Shown here piece by piece: positions 14,343-22,845 of a DNA stretch of 25,264 bases; position 1 is the first letter of the stretch, and every line of letters starts with the position of its first letter. The notes below the pieces were generated by a model. That model was given only the letters and a program-made list of their open reading frames with translations, was not told where the DNA came from and made no database searches. Origin of the DNA: VRUE01 sp963837735 (lineage in GTDB: Bacteria > Actinomycetota > Thermoleophilia > Solirubrobacterales > 70-9); NCBI GenBank assembly GCA_963837735.1, contig CAWIOM010000018.1:1-25264 (forward strand), given 5' to 3'. A program made the translations under genes and the position numbers.

Positions 14343-16061
14343 ACCCGGAAGACGTGGCGCCCGGGCTTGAGGCCGGAGAAGCGAACCGGGGAGGAGCAGC
14401 GGCGATAGGGCTGCGAGTCGAGCTTGCAGCGGAAGGTCGAGCCGGCGATGTCGGCGCGGAAGGCGAAGGTCGCCCGCCGCACCTTCGAGTGACGCGGCGG
14501 GTGCCTGAGGATTCGGGTCTTCGGCGTTCGCTGGGGGTGGCTCGGCAGCATCGAGGGCGGCGGCGACGGGGCCGGGGCCGGAGCAGGGTCCGAGCCCGGA
14601 GTCGGGCAGGGGCCGCCGCCGAATCCGGCGACGATTTCATGGGTCGACTCAGTCACCCAGTCGGAGAGCTGGCCGTCCCAGGGCGTCAGCAGCCCCGTTA
14701 CCCCGAACTCGCCGCATTCGCCGGCGGTGACCAGCGGCGACGAGGGTCCGTCGGGCAGTTCCAGGTCGATCCGCTTGAGCGGCAGCTGCGGCAGGACTTC
14801 GAATTCGGCCACCGCGGCTTCGACTTCTTCTTCGCTCCCTTCCGATTCCACCAGCAGGTCTTCGATTGCGAGCACGAGGGGGAGCTTCAGGTCGACGCCA
14901 TAACCCGACGCCGTCACGTAGAGGCGGTAGCCGCCTTCGGGTTCGGGCCCGCCGAAGAAGACCTCGCCCGGGACCGTCGCCGGGAAGAGTGGGCTCTGCA
15001 CCGAAGCCGTGCCCAGTTTCGAGCCCGGCGGGCAGGCGGCCGCCGCCTCGGTGCCGATGCCCGCTTGCGCCGCGCTGCACTCGGTCCTGCCTTCGAGCGC
15101 GACTTCGTCAATCGTCAGCCCGCCTTCGAAGAACAGGGCCGCCGACTTCAGCTGCGACCCGGACGGGGTCGTCGGGCTCATCGCCTGCGGCACGCCGAAG
15201 CTGAGCGTCACCCCGGTCGGGGTGTCGGCAGCGGTGCTCGCCACCGAGCCTTCCCCGAGGGGAAAAAAGGAGAGCGACCCGCATCCGATCGCCGTCGGCA
15301 GTGCGGTCATGGCACTGGTCGGGTGTCCGGGGTCCTCGTGCGTCGTCAGGGTCAGGTCGAGCCCTGAGGGCGGCGAGCAGGTCGTCGGGTACTCGGTTAG
15401 GACGGTCGCCGCAACATTGGTCGCTACCGGAGTGGCACAGCTGGCGTCCACCAGTCCTGGGCAGCCGCTGGTCCCATGCGGGAGCCGGTCGGGATCGTGT
15501 TCCGGCGCCGCCGGGACCCCCCAGACGGTGAAGTCGGCCGCCTGCAGTGCGTCGCCTCCGGGGAAGCCGCCGAGTCCGACTCGGACCCCGTAGTCGCCTG
15601 CCCGACCGCAGCCCGACCGTCCCGCTCACCGGCACGTCGAGGGTCGGGATCACGAAGCCGATCCGCCCGAATTCATCGACCCCGGGGGTCAGCGAGTAGA
15701 TCGCCGCCGTGCCGAGCAGGTATTCGGGGTCGCCTTCGTGGTCGCCGCGGATCGTGACCAGCCCGAGCTGGGAGCTCGGCGGGCATTCCTCGGCGCCGAA
15801 GTCGGAACTGCTGCAACTCGGCATCGAGCGAGGGAGGAGGTTGATTCCGGCCGGCAGGTCGATCGTCAGCTCGTCGGCCGCCTCCGCCGACGCCGAGTCG
15901 AGCTCGAGGGAGACGGCGAGGTTCGGATGTCCTCCCGCCTGCGTCGTGGACGTCGAGACCGCCAGGGATTCGATCGCCTGCGAGGCGGCGGCGGGCTCGC
16001 CGCTCGCGAGGACGATCGCCACACAGGCAACCAACGCAGTCGCAAGGCCTGAACGCCTCAC
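14225..16061 (-). CDS. Large secreted protein with C-terminal Ig/fn3-like domain (frameshift near 15598)
   Basis: It starts at GTG 16061 with a signal peptide (VRRSGLATALVACVAIVLASGEPAAAS). An extracellular region of ~450 residues typical of thermoleophilian exported proteins follows (LTIDLPAGINLLP ... SSDFGAEECPPSSQLG ... GVTLSFGVPQAMSP). It ends in a Pro-rich linker and a beta domain (RATFAFRADIAGSTFRCKLD ... GRHVFRVYAVSRAG). At about 15598 one extra base (GGC-A-GGCGAC on the coding strand) breaks the frame. Removing it joins the two halves smoothly into GDYGVRVGLGGFPGGD. The last ~20 codons overlap the truncated receiver gene convergently. The start is 3 bases after the preceding minus-strand gene. 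Function unknown, probably a cell-surface protein. Confidence 0.72.
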
Positions 16062-16064
16062 GCC

Positions 16065-16553
16065 TCAGCCCTGCAGGCGCGCCGTGTAGAGGACCCGGCG
16101 CTTGCCCGGTCGGCCGCTCCCACAGGAGATGTCCTGGTGATTGCGGAAGGCGAAGACGCCGGTGATCGTGCGGCGGTGGACCTGGCCGTCGAGGACGATC
16201 TGGGCCGAGCCGCGGGCGTCGTCGAAGGAGGCGTTGTAGTGGAAGCTGCGATTGGCGCGCAGGGGGATCGCTTCGCTGGGGAAGAGCTTGAAGTTCAGGA
16301 AGCCCCTGGTTTCGTTGCGTCCCTGGCCGCAGCGTTCCAGCGCCCGGACGTGGCCGCGGACGACCCTGCCGTTCTTGACGTTGAGCGATATCCGCATGTC
16401 CTTGCGGACCATCTTGAAGACCCGCGCTTGCGCCCGGCCCGCCGACGGCCGCTCGCAAGGCGCATTGCGGCAGCGAAGCCAGCGCAGACGACGCACAGCA
16501 GATCGCGCTCGCAAACGCGGACTCTCACCTCGTCTCTTGCCCCGGTCAATCAT
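16065..16553 (-). CDS. Small exported-type protein, N-terminus uncertain
   Basis: The convincing part is the C-terminal ~110 residues: VRKDMRISLNVKNGRVVRGHVRALERCG, then FPSEAIPLRANRSFHYNASF, then GQVHRRTITGVFAFRN and C. It resembles the small beta-sandwich exported proteins common in Thermoleophilia. The N-terminus in this frame is Arg-rich and unlike a signal peptide. An overlapping frame has a hydrophobic stretch (LLCVVCAGFAAAM), so an indel near 16440 may have separated signal and body. It ends 3 bases before the large secreted gene, suggesting one operon. ATG 16553 is provisional. Confidence 0.5.
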   Translation of the reverse strand: MIDRGKRRGESPRLRARSAVRRLRWLRCRNAPCERPSAGRAQARVFKMVRKDMRISLNVKNGRVVRGHVRALERCGQGRNETRGFLNFKLFPSEAIPLRANRSFHYNASFDDARGSAQIVLDGQVHRRTITGVFAFRNHQDISCGSGRPGKRRVLYTARLQG

Positions 16554-16577
16554 CCCTTAGGCTGCGGCAGTCTTCAA

Positions 16578-17721
16578 ATGGACTTCGCCCTCACCGATGA
16601 GCAGCAGGACTTCGTCGCCGCGATCCGCGACTTCTGCGGGCGTGAGTGCGGCACCCAGGAGCAGCGCGAGAAGCTCACCGACGGCTACGCCGAGCACCAC
16701 AACTTCGACCTCTACAGGCAGATGGCCGAGCTCGGCTGGCTCGGGGTCACGATCCCCGAGGCCTACGGCGGCTCCGGCGGCTCGATGCTCGACGCCTGCC
16801 TGTTCATGGAGGAGACCTCGCGCGGGCTGGCGCCGATCGGCGGCTACGCGACGACGCTGATCGTCGCCGGCGCCACCCAGAAATTCGGCACCGAGGAGCA
16901 GAAGGCGGAGATCCTCGGCGGGATCGCCTCCGGCTCGGTCGAGGCGATCGCGATGACCGAGCCCGAGTCCGGCTCCGACGTCGGCTCGCTCTCGGCGTCC
17001 GCCGAGCGCATCCGACGGCGGCTTCGTCATCAACGGCCAGAAGGTCTTCATCTCCAACGCCCACATCGCCGACCACGTGCTGATCGTCTGCCGGACGACC
17101 AAGGGTGAGAACAAGCACGAGGGCCTGACGATGATCTGGGTCCCGCGCGAGGTCGAGGGGATGGAAATCGTCCCGATCCAGACGATGGGCGGCCGCGAGA
17201 CCAACACGCTCTACCTGAACGACGTCGAGGCGCCGGCCGAGGCGGTGCTCGGCGAGGTCGACCAGGGCTGGACCCAGCTGATGGCCGGCCTCAACGTCGA
17301 GCGGCTGATCCTCGCCGCGACGATGCTCGGCATCGCCCAGCGCGCCTTCGACGACGCCCTCGCCTACGCCAAGGAGCGCAAGCAGTTCGGCCGCCCGATC
17401 GGCTCCTTCCAGGCCCTCCAGCACCGCTTCGCCGACCTCGCCACCGACCTCGAGGCGGCGCGGCTGATGACCCGCTGGGTCGCCACCCTCACCGACGAGG
17501 ACCCGAAGCGGATGCTCCCCAAGGAGGCCTCGATGGTGAAGCTCCACGTCACCGAGGTCGCCAAGCGGGTGACCCTCGAGGGCATGCAGATGATGGGCGG
17601 CTACGGCTACTCCTCCGAGTACGACATGGAGCGCCTCGTCCGCACCTCCCTGGTCTCGACGATCTACGGCGGCACCTCCGAGATCCAGCGCGGCATCATC
17701 GCCAAAACGCTGGGGCTCTGA
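16578..17721 (+). CDS. Acyl-CoA dehydrogenase (frameshift near 17012)
   Basis: It starts at ATG 16578 (MDFALTDEQQDFVAAIRDF). The N-terminal helical domain is followed by AIAMTEPESGSDVGS, the FAD/substrate-contacting motif. One extra C in ATCCGACGGCGG near 17012 breaks the frame; without it the sequence continues GGFVINGQKVFISNAHIADHV. The second frame runs to the stop at 17721 and contains GLNVERLILAATMLG and YGGTSEIQRGIIAKTLG. The Glu of NVERL sits where isovaleryl-CoA-dehydrogenase-type enzymes keep the catalytic base, and the later site has Gly instead of Glu. It would oxidise an acyl-CoA in beta-oxidation or amino-acid breakdown. The full length of ~380 residues is normal, so a sequencing error is likely. 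It ends 5 bases from the convergent gene. Confidence 0.88.
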
Positions 17722-17726
17722 GGGTG

Positions 17727-18976
17727 CTAGAGCCGGCTCAGGTTCGACGCCTCGATCCCGCGGGTGACGCCGCGGAAGTCGAGGACGAGCGCCGCCCGCG
17801 AGACGATGTCCGCGTAGTCGAGCTGCGGGTGGGCGGTGACGATCGCGACGAGATCGGCGGACTCGAGCCCCTGCTCGAGATCGGTGGAGCTCAGGCTCAG
17901 CTCCCGAAGCTCGGCGACGAAGGGGTCGTGGTAGCTGACGTCCCCGCCTCGCTCCTCCAGCAGGCGGATGATCTTCAGCGCCGGCGACTCGCGGATGTCG
18001 CCGACCCCGACCTTGTAGCTGACGCCGAGGATCAGGATCTTCGAGCCGTTGACGGGCTTGCCGGCCTCGTTCAGAGCGCGCTCGATCCGCTCCGCGCAGA
18101 AGGCGGGCTGGGCCTGGTTGACTTTGCCGGCGAGCTCGATGAACTCCGGGTAGAAGTCGTGCTCGCGGGCCTTGAAGGCGAGGTAGAAGGGATCGACCGG
18201 CAGGCAGTGGCCGCCCATCCCCGGCCCCGGCTCAAAGCGCATGAAGCCGAAGGGCTTGGTCGAGGCGGCGTCGATCACCTCCCAGACGTCGATGCCGAGC
18301 CGGTCGCAGAGCTGGGCGAGCTCGTTGACGAGGGCGATGTTGACCGAGCGGAAGATGTTCTCGAGCAGCTTTGAGAGCTCGGCCGTCTCGGGCGTCGAGA
18401 GGACGACGACCTCGTCGCAGATCAGCTCATAGAGCTCGCGGGCGCGCTCGGTGCTGGCCGCGGTCAGGCCGCCGACCAGCTTCGGGGTCGTGCGGACGGT
18501 GTAGTCGGTGCGGCCGGGGTCGATCCGCTCGGGGGAGAAGGCGAGGTGGAAGTCCTCGCCCGCGCTCATTCCCGAGCGCTCGAGGATCGGCCGCAGCTGC
18601 TCACGGGTCGTGCCGGGGTAGGTCGTCGACTCGAGGACGATGAGCTGGTCGGGCTGCAGGACGGCGGCGATCGCGCTCCGCCGCTTCGAGCACCGGCCCC
18701 AGGTCGGGCTCCCGGGAGGTGGTCAGCGGCGTCGGAACGCAGATGATCACGGCGTCGCAGGAGGCGAGGTCGGCGTGACGGGTGGTCGCGCGGAGGCGAT
18801 CGCCGAGCGGCGCCAGGGCGCTGTCGGGGATGTCCTCGATGTAGCTGCGGCCCTCGCCCAGGCTCTCGATCTTGCGCTGGTCGGCGTCGAGGCCGATCGA
18901 CCTCGTTGCCGGCCTCGGCGAAGGCGACGGCGAGCGGCAGGCCGACGTAGCCGAGTCCGACGATCCCGATCTTCAT
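17727..18976 (-). CDS. UDP-N-acetylglucosamine/UDP-sugar 6-dehydrogenase, WbpA-like (two frameshifts)
   Basis: It starts at ATG 18976 with MKIGIVGLGYVGLPLAVAFAEAG, the NAD-binding GxGxxG fold. Extra bases near 18898 and 18678 break the frame. Removing both restores GLDADQRKIESLGEGRSYI, DAVIICVPTPL and LESTTYPGTTREQL, leading into the long frame (AFSPERIDPG, NIFRSVNIALVNELA, the catalytic-Cys motif GGHCLPVDPFYL, ILGVSYKVGVGDIRESPALKI). The GHCLPVDPFYL...FIELAGKVN pattern is closer to UDP-GlcNAc than UDP-glucose dehydrogenases. The enzyme oxidises the C6 hydroxyl to a uronic acid for surface polysaccharide. TACACT 7 nt upstream supports a leaderless start. Confidence 0.88.
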
Positions 18977-18983
18977 GCGCGCC

Positions 18984-18989
18984 AGTGTA
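18984..18989 (-). promoter_or_regulatory. -10 box (TACACT) of the nucleotide-sugar dehydrogenase
   Basis: On the minus strand TACACT is followed by 7 nt and then the ATG at 18976. Confidence 0.5.
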
Positions 18990-19019
18990 GGCAACGCCCC
19001 TGCCCACCGGCCCGCCCGC

Positions 19020-19718
19020 TCAGTGCCTGGGCCCGGCCTCGCAGCCGTGCGACCTGCCCACCCCGGGCCCGCCGTCGCAGAAGTCGTGTCCAGGGCCGCC
19101 GTAGAGCTGGTCGGCACCGGGCCCGCCGTAGAGGCGGTCGTTGCCGCGGCCCCCGTGGCAGCCGTCTTCGCCGGCACCCATCACGCATATGTCGTCGCCG
19201 GGCCCGCCCCAGCAGCCGTCGCTGCCGCGGCCGTGCCGGCAGTAGTCGTCCCCGGGGCCGCCGACGCAGTCGCTGTTGCGGTTGCCGGTGATGCAGATGT
19301 CGTTGCCGGCGCCGAGCGTGCAGCGGTTGCGGCGCGCTCCTTCCGGATAGCAGGTGTCGCGCTCCCCGTTGGCGATCAGCTTGTCGGAGCCGCCGCCGAG
19401 CCGGGCGACGAGCCGGACCGGCAGCTTCTTCAGCACTTCGACCAGGTCGCCCGAAGGCCCCATGACGATTTCGACCGAGCGGGCGCGGGACAGGTCGCAG
19501 GACGCTTCAAGGCGCGGACGGGTGACCCGACAGCCGTTCTGCCTGCCGGCGGCGAGGTAGCCGTCGACGACGAGGTTGCCGCCCTCGACGCTGACCCGCA
19601 GGGTGGAGCCCGAATTCGCTCCGCGGATGACGATCCTCCTCGCGGGCGCCGCCGGGGCGGGGAGGGCGAGGGGGATCCCGAGGACAACCGCGGCGACGGC
19701 TATGCGCAGCCAACTCAT
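19020..19718 (-). CDS. Secreted RTX/haemolysin-type repeat protein
   Basis: A 232-residue protein starting at ATG 19718 with signal peptide MSWLRIAVAAVVLGIPLALPAPA. The first half is a beta domain (RIVIRGANSGSTLRVSVEGGNLVVDG). The second half carries nonapeptide-like calcium-binding repeats: LGAGNDICI, VGGPGDDYC, WGGPGDDIC, HGGRGNDRLYGGPGADQLYGGPGHDFCDGGPG. Many repeats have Cys in place of Leu, so the roll may be disulfide-stabilised. Such proteins fold after export when they bind Ca2+. An in-frame upstream ATG would add ~20 residues but lies beyond the TACCCT box that fits a leaderless start. It is too short for a toxin and is more likely a small surface protein. Confidence 0.83.
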   Translation of the reverse strand: MSWLRIAVAAVVLGIPLALPAPAAPARRIVIRGANSGSTLRVSVEGGNLVVDGYLAAGRQNGCRVTRPRLEASCDLSRARSVEIVMGPSGDLVEVLKKLPVRLVARLGGGSDKLIANGERDTCYPEGARRNRCTLGAGNDICITGNRNSDCVGGPGDDYCRHGRGSDGCWGGPGDDICVMGAGEDGCHGGRGNDRLYGGPGADQLYGGPGHDFCDGGPGVGRSHGCEAGPRH

Positions 19719-19725
19719 CGATACG

Positions 19726-19731
19726 AGGGTA
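19726..19731 (-). promoter_or_regulatory. -10 box (TACCCT) of the RTX-type gene
   Basis: TACCCT on the minus strand is followed by 7 nt and then the ATG at 19718. Confidence 0.5.
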
Positions 19732-19847
19732 CTTCTCGAGGCTGAGGTGACGATCAGGACGGACAGGGAGGAGTGCACCCCGCCGGGACGCTGGATGCTG
19801 CTGTGAATTCTTACAGTCTCGTCTCACACACGTTGCAACTTTTTGTC

Positions 19848-19853
19848 TACGGT
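19848..19853 (+). promoter_or_regulatory. -10 box (TACGGT) of the coiled-coil gene
   Basis: TACGGT is followed by 6 nt and then the ATG at 19860. No ribosome-binding site is present. Confidence 0.45.
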
Positions 19854-19859
19854 GGGACC

Positions 19860-20165
19860 ATGGAGGCGATGAGGGATGCTTGGACAGACGGGCGACTCGA
19901 CGACCTCAACGAGCGCGTCGGCGAGATCGCCCGCCGGATGGACGAGGGCTTCTCCCGGCTCGACCGGAAGATCGACGGGCTCGACCGGAAGATCGACGGG
20001 CTCGACCGGAAGATCGACGGGCTCGACTCAAAGACCGACGTCAGGGTCGAAAACCTGCGCACCGAGATGAGGACGGAATTCCAGGCGCTGCACCGTCTGA
20101 TCCTCGGCTTCGGGGGTGCGCTGGTCACGGTGGTTCTGGCCGACACGATCGTCGGGCGCCTCTGA
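19860..20165 (+). CDS. Small membrane-anchored coiled-coil protein with heptad repeats
   Basis: A 101-residue protein. Residues 10-75 form a continuous coiled coil (DDLNERVGEIARRMDEGF). It contains three identical heptads GLDRKID-type units and a fourth degenerate one (GLDSKTD). Then comes NLRTEMRTEFQALHRLI and a C-terminal membrane helix (LGFGGALVTVVLADTIVG). It would sit in the membrane with its coil in the cytoplasm, probably oligomeric. The layout resembles many small bacterial coiled-coil proteins of unknown role. The repeats are encoded by perfect 21-bp DNA repeats, so coil length may vary between strains. The start is supported by a leaderless-type promoter. Confidence 0.8.
   Translation: MEAMRDAWTDGRLDDLNERVGEIARRMDEGFSRLDRKIDGLDRKIDGLDRKIDGLDSKTDVRVENLRTEMRTEFQALHRLILGFGGALVTVVLADTIVGRL
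19959..20021 (+). repeat. Three perfect 21-bp tandem repeats inside the coiled-coil gene
   Basis: The unit CTCGACCGGAAGATCGACGG(G) occurs three times without mismatch, followed by a diverged fourth unit (20022-20042). Each unit encodes one heptad, LDRKIDG. Unit changes keep the frame and the heptad register. Confidence 0.9.
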
Positions 20166-20179
20166 GCGGAGCGCCGCGC

Positions 20180-20185
20180 TATCCT
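20180..20185 (+). promoter_or_regulatory. -10 box (TATCCT) of the rpmG-secE-nusG cluster
   Basis: TATCCT lies ~70 bases before rpmG and just after the preceding gene ends. It is the best promoter candidate for the cluster. Confidence 0.4.
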
Positions 20186-20254
20186 AGGCGTCTGCCTCAG
20201 GCTTCGGCCCGGGGTTTTACTTTGTAACGGCCTCCGAACTGCAACGAGGGTGCA

Positions 20255-20419
20255 ATGGCTCGCGGAGATGTCCGCATCGCGGTGACGCTGGCTTGCGAAG
20301 ACTGCAAGCGGCGGAATTATCAGACCAACAAGTCTCGGCGGAACTCGCCGGACCGCATCGAGATGCGCAAGTACTGCCGCTGGTGCGGCCACCACACGGC
20401 GCACAAAGAGACTCGATAG
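20255..20419 (+). CDS. rpmG: 50S ribosomal protein L33
   Basis: 54 residues beginning MARGDVRIAVTLACEDCKRRNY and ending GHHTAHKETR. Two CxxC pairs (CEDC and CRWC) make this the zinc-binding form of L33. It is a large-subunit protein near the E site. It lies upstream of secE, the usual order in actinobacteria. ACGAGGG precedes the ATG. Confidence 0.96.
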   Translation: MARGDVRIAVTLACEDCKRRNYQTNKSRRNSPDRIEMRKYCRWCGHHTAHKETR

Positions 20420-20435
20420 GGGCTCGCAGGCGCAC

Positions 20436-20963
20436 ATGGCGAAATCCCGCGCACAGCGCAAGGCTGAGCGCCGCGCCCGCGAAGAGCAGGAACGGAAGCG
20501 CACCGGCGAAAGCCGCGACAGCGAGTCCCACGCCCAGCACGACACCCAGGTCCCCGTATCCGGCGACATCGCCGAGATCGAGGCGGTCGAGGCGGGGATG
20601 GCCGCCGGCGCTCCCGAGGGCAGCCTCGAGACTCCCGACGCGCCGCACAAGAGCGGCCGCGCCGCCAAGCGCGCCGAGGCGAAGGCCGCCAAGGAAGCCG
20701 AAAAGCGCAAGAAGGAGGAGCAGAAGCGCCGCGAGAGCGAGCAGCTCGCCAAGAAACAGAAACAGGCTCAGGCCGACCGCCAGCGGGGCGGCGTGCTCGG
20801 CTTCTTCGCCTCCTGCTGGGCGGAGCTCAAGAAAGTGCAGTGGCCCGACCGCGACACCCTCGTACAGGCGACCGCGGTCACGATCATCTTCGTCACGGTG
20901 GCGGCCGCCTACCTCGGCGCGCTCGACGCCCTCTTCAACCTCCTGGTCAAGCAGATCCTCTAA
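20436..20963 (+). CDS. secE: Preprotein translocase subunit SecE with long charged N-terminus
   Basis: 175 residues. The last ~60 form the SecE core: FFASCWAELKKVQWPDRDTLVQATAVTI, then one membrane helix (IIFVTVAAAYLGALDALF) and VKQIL. SecE clamps SecY in the inner-membrane translocon. The first ~110 residues are a low-complexity Lys/Glu/Ala-rich extension with coiled-coil character (AAKRAEAKAAKEAEKRKKEEQ), much longer than in E. coli-type single-helix homologues. It starts 16 bases after rpmG and is followed by nusG, as is standard. Confidence 0.94.
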   Translation: MAKSRAQRKAERRAREEQERKRTGESRDSESHAQHDTQVPVSGDIAEIEAVEAGMAAGAPEGSLETPDAPHKSGRAAKRAEAKAAKEAEKRKKEEQKRRESEQLAKKQKQAQADRQRGGVLGFFASCWAELKKVQWPDRDTLVQATAVTIIFVTVAAAYLGALDALFNLLVKQIL

Positions 20964-20990
20964 CGGGATCCCCCACAGAAAAGGCTTCAG

Positions 20991-21515
20991 ATGTATCGCT
21001 GGTACGTGATCAATACCTACTCCGGGCACGAGAACAAGGTCAAGCACAACCTCGAGCACCGGGTGCAGACGATGAGCCAGAACCGCAACGTGCGGCAGGT
21101 TGTGGTGCCCACAGAGCAGGTGATGGAACTCAACAAGGACGGGCAGAAAGAACCGAAAGAGAAACGGACGATGCCCGGCTACGTCCTCGTCAACATGGAG
21201 ATGACCGACGACGCCTGGGGGCTGGTCAAGAACACCCCCGGCGTCACCGGCTTCGTCGGCTCGCGCAACAAACCGGTGCCGCTCTCCAAACCCGAGGTCG
21301 ACCGGCTCCTGCACCGCGAGACCGCCGAGCGGCCGCGCACCCAGGCGCAGTTCTCGATCGGCGAGTCGGTCAAAGTCATCTCCGGGCCGCTCTCCGACTT
21401 CTCCGGCGAGATCGCCGAGATCAACGAGGACGCTGCCAAACTCAAGGTCCTGGTCTCGATCTTCGGCCGCGAGACTCCGGTCGAGGTCGGCTACGACCAG
21501 GTCAAGAAGATTTAG
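20991..21515 (+). CDS. nusG: Transcription termination/antitermination factor NusG
   Basis: 174 residues. The NGN domain spans ~1-100 (MYRWYVINTYSGHENKVKHNL ... RTMPGYVLVNMEMTDDAW ... NTPGVTGFVG). The KOW domain spans ~120-174 (GESVKVISGPLSDFSGEIAEIN). It binds the RNA polymerase clamp and couples transcription to Rho or ribosomes. Located 27 bases after secE. Confidence 0.97.
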   Translation: MYRWYVINTYSGHENKVKHNLEHRVQTMSQNRNVRQVVVPTEQVMELNKDGQKEPKEKRTMPGYVLVNMEMTDDAWGLVKNTPGVTGFVGSRNKPVPLSKPEVDRLLHRETAERPRTQAQFSIGESVKVISGPLSDFSGEIAEINEDAAKLKVLVSIFGRETPVEVGYDQVKKI

Positions 21516-21539
21516 ACCCAGCTACGCTCTCCGATCCCC

Positions 21540-21962
21540 ATGGCCAAGAAAGTCCTCACAGTCATCAAGCTCCAGATCTCGGCAGGCGCCGCCAACCCGG
21601 CGCCGCCGGTCGGCCCGGCGCTGGGCCAGCACGGCGTCAACATCATGGAGTTCTGCAAATCCTTCAACGCGCAGACCCAGTCCGAAGGCGGGACGATCAT
21701 CCCGGTCGAGATCACGGTCTACGAGGATCGCTCCTTCGACTTCATCACCAAGACGCCGCCGGCCGCGATCCTGATCAAGGAGGCGATCGGGATCAAGAGC
21801 GGCTCCGGCGAGCCCCACCTGAACAAAGTCGGGACGATCTCGATGGACCAGGTCCGGCAGATCGCCGAGCGCAAGATGCCGGACCTCAACGCCAACGACC
21901 TCGACGCCGCCTCGAAGATCATCGCCGGCACCGCCCGCTCGATGGGCGTCGACGTCAAATAG
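21540..21962 (+). CDS. rplK: 50S ribosomal protein L11
   Basis: 140 residues: MAKKVLTVIKLQISAGAANPAPPVGPALGQHGVNIMEFCK at the N-terminus, and a C-terminal rRNA-binding domain ending SMGVDVK. It sits at the GTPase-associated centre and takes part in factor binding and the stringent response. There is no ribosome-binding site. Instead a TACGCT box (21523-21528) lies 11 bases before the ATG, so a near-leaderless internal promoter is possible. Confidence 0.97.
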   Translation: MAKKVLTVIKLQISAGAANPAPPVGPALGQHGVNIMEFCKSFNAQTQSEGGTIIPVEITVYEDRSFDFITKTPPAAILIKEAIGIKSGSGEPHLNKVGTISMDQVRQIAERKMPDLNANDLDAASKIIAGTARSMGVDVK

Positions 21963-21987
21963 GGAAACCAGGAACCGAGGACTTCAG

Positions 21988-22770
21988 ATGGCGCACGGAA
22001 AACGCTACCGACAGCAATACGGCAAGGTCCAGCGCAACCGGGCCTACCCGCCGGCAGAGGCCGTCTCCCTGATCAAAGAGACGGCGACCGCCAACTTCGA
22101 CGAGACGGTCGAGCTGCATTTGCTGCTCGGCCTCAACGTCCGCCACGCCGAGGAGCAGCTTCGCGGCACCCTCGCCCTCCCGCACGGTCTCGGCAAAGAC
22201 GTCACGGTCGCCGTCTTCGCCCAGGGCCAGCAGGCCCGCGACGCCGAGTCGGCCGGTGCCGACTTCGTCGGCGGCGACGACCTCGCCGAGAAAGTCGAAG
22301 AGGGCTGGACGGACTTCGACGTTGCGATCGCGACCCCGCAGATGATGGGCACGGTCGGCAAGCTCGGCCGCGTGCTCGGCCCCCAGGGCAAGATGCCCAA
22401 CCCGAAGGTCGGCACCGTCACCGACGACGTCGAGAAGGCGGTGAGCGACTCGAAAGCAGGCAAGGTCGAGTACCGCACAGATCGCCAGGCGATCGTCCAC
22501 ATGACGATCGGCAAGGCCGGCTTCGACGCCGACAAGCTGCTCGAGAACTACACCGCGGTGATCGAGGAGATCGCCCGCGCCAAGCCCGCCTCGGCGAAGG
22601 GCAAATACATTCGCTCGGCGACCCTGACGACGACGATGGGCCCCGGGATCAAGGTCGACGCCGGCAAGGTCGGCGACAGCGGCGAGCCGGCCCCGGCCAG
22701 GGCCGCCGCCGAGCCGGAGCCCGATGCTCCCGCCGAGCCCGAGCCCGCAGAGGAGCCGGCAACCGCCTAA
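21988..22770 (+). CDS. rplA: 50S ribosomal protein L1 with acidic/proline tail
   Basis: 260 residues. The L1 core (GKRYRQQYGKVQRNRAYPPAEAV ... GRVLGPQGKMPNPKVGTVT ... KGKYIRSATLTTTMGPGIKVD) ends near residue 228. A ~32-residue tail made almost only of Ala, Glu, Pro and Asp follows, which most L1 proteins lack. L1 binds 23S rRNA at the mobile stalk and usually represses its own operon mRNA. GAGGA precedes the ATG. Confidence 0.96.
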   Translation: MAHGKRYRQQYGKVQRNRAYPPAEAVSLIKETATANFDETVELHLLLGLNVRHAEEQLRGTLALPHGLGKDVTVAVFAQGQQARDAESAGADFVGGDDLAEKVEEGWTDFDVAIATPQMMGTVGKLGRVLGPQGKMPNPKVGTVTDDVEKAVSDSKAGKVEYRTDRQAIVHMTIGKAGFDADKLLENYTAVIEEIARAKPASAKGKYIRSATLTTTMGPGIKVDAGKVGDSGEPAPARAAAEPEPDAPAEPEPAEEPATA

Positions 22771-22845
22771 ACTGCGCAGCCGCTCAAACCCGAGACCACC
22801 GGCGGGGCCGGCCGAACGGCCCGCAAGCCCGGTGCAGGTAAGACC
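22771..22845 (+). promoter_or_regulatory. Probable L10 leader (autoregulatory RNA) upstream of rplJ
   Basis: The 75-base spacer can fold with CACCGG (22797-22802) pairing to CCGGTG (22829-22834) around an inner GC-rich stem, and ends GCAGGTAAGACC before the ATG. L10-leader RNAs at this place bind the L10-L12 complex to repress rplJ-rplL. The assignment rests on position and pairing only. Confidence 0.5.

Noticed and set aside
20842..22072. 410-codon plus frame across secE, nusG and rplK
   Set aside because: It overlaps three well-recognised genes in another frame and is Arg/Gly/Pro-rich noise.
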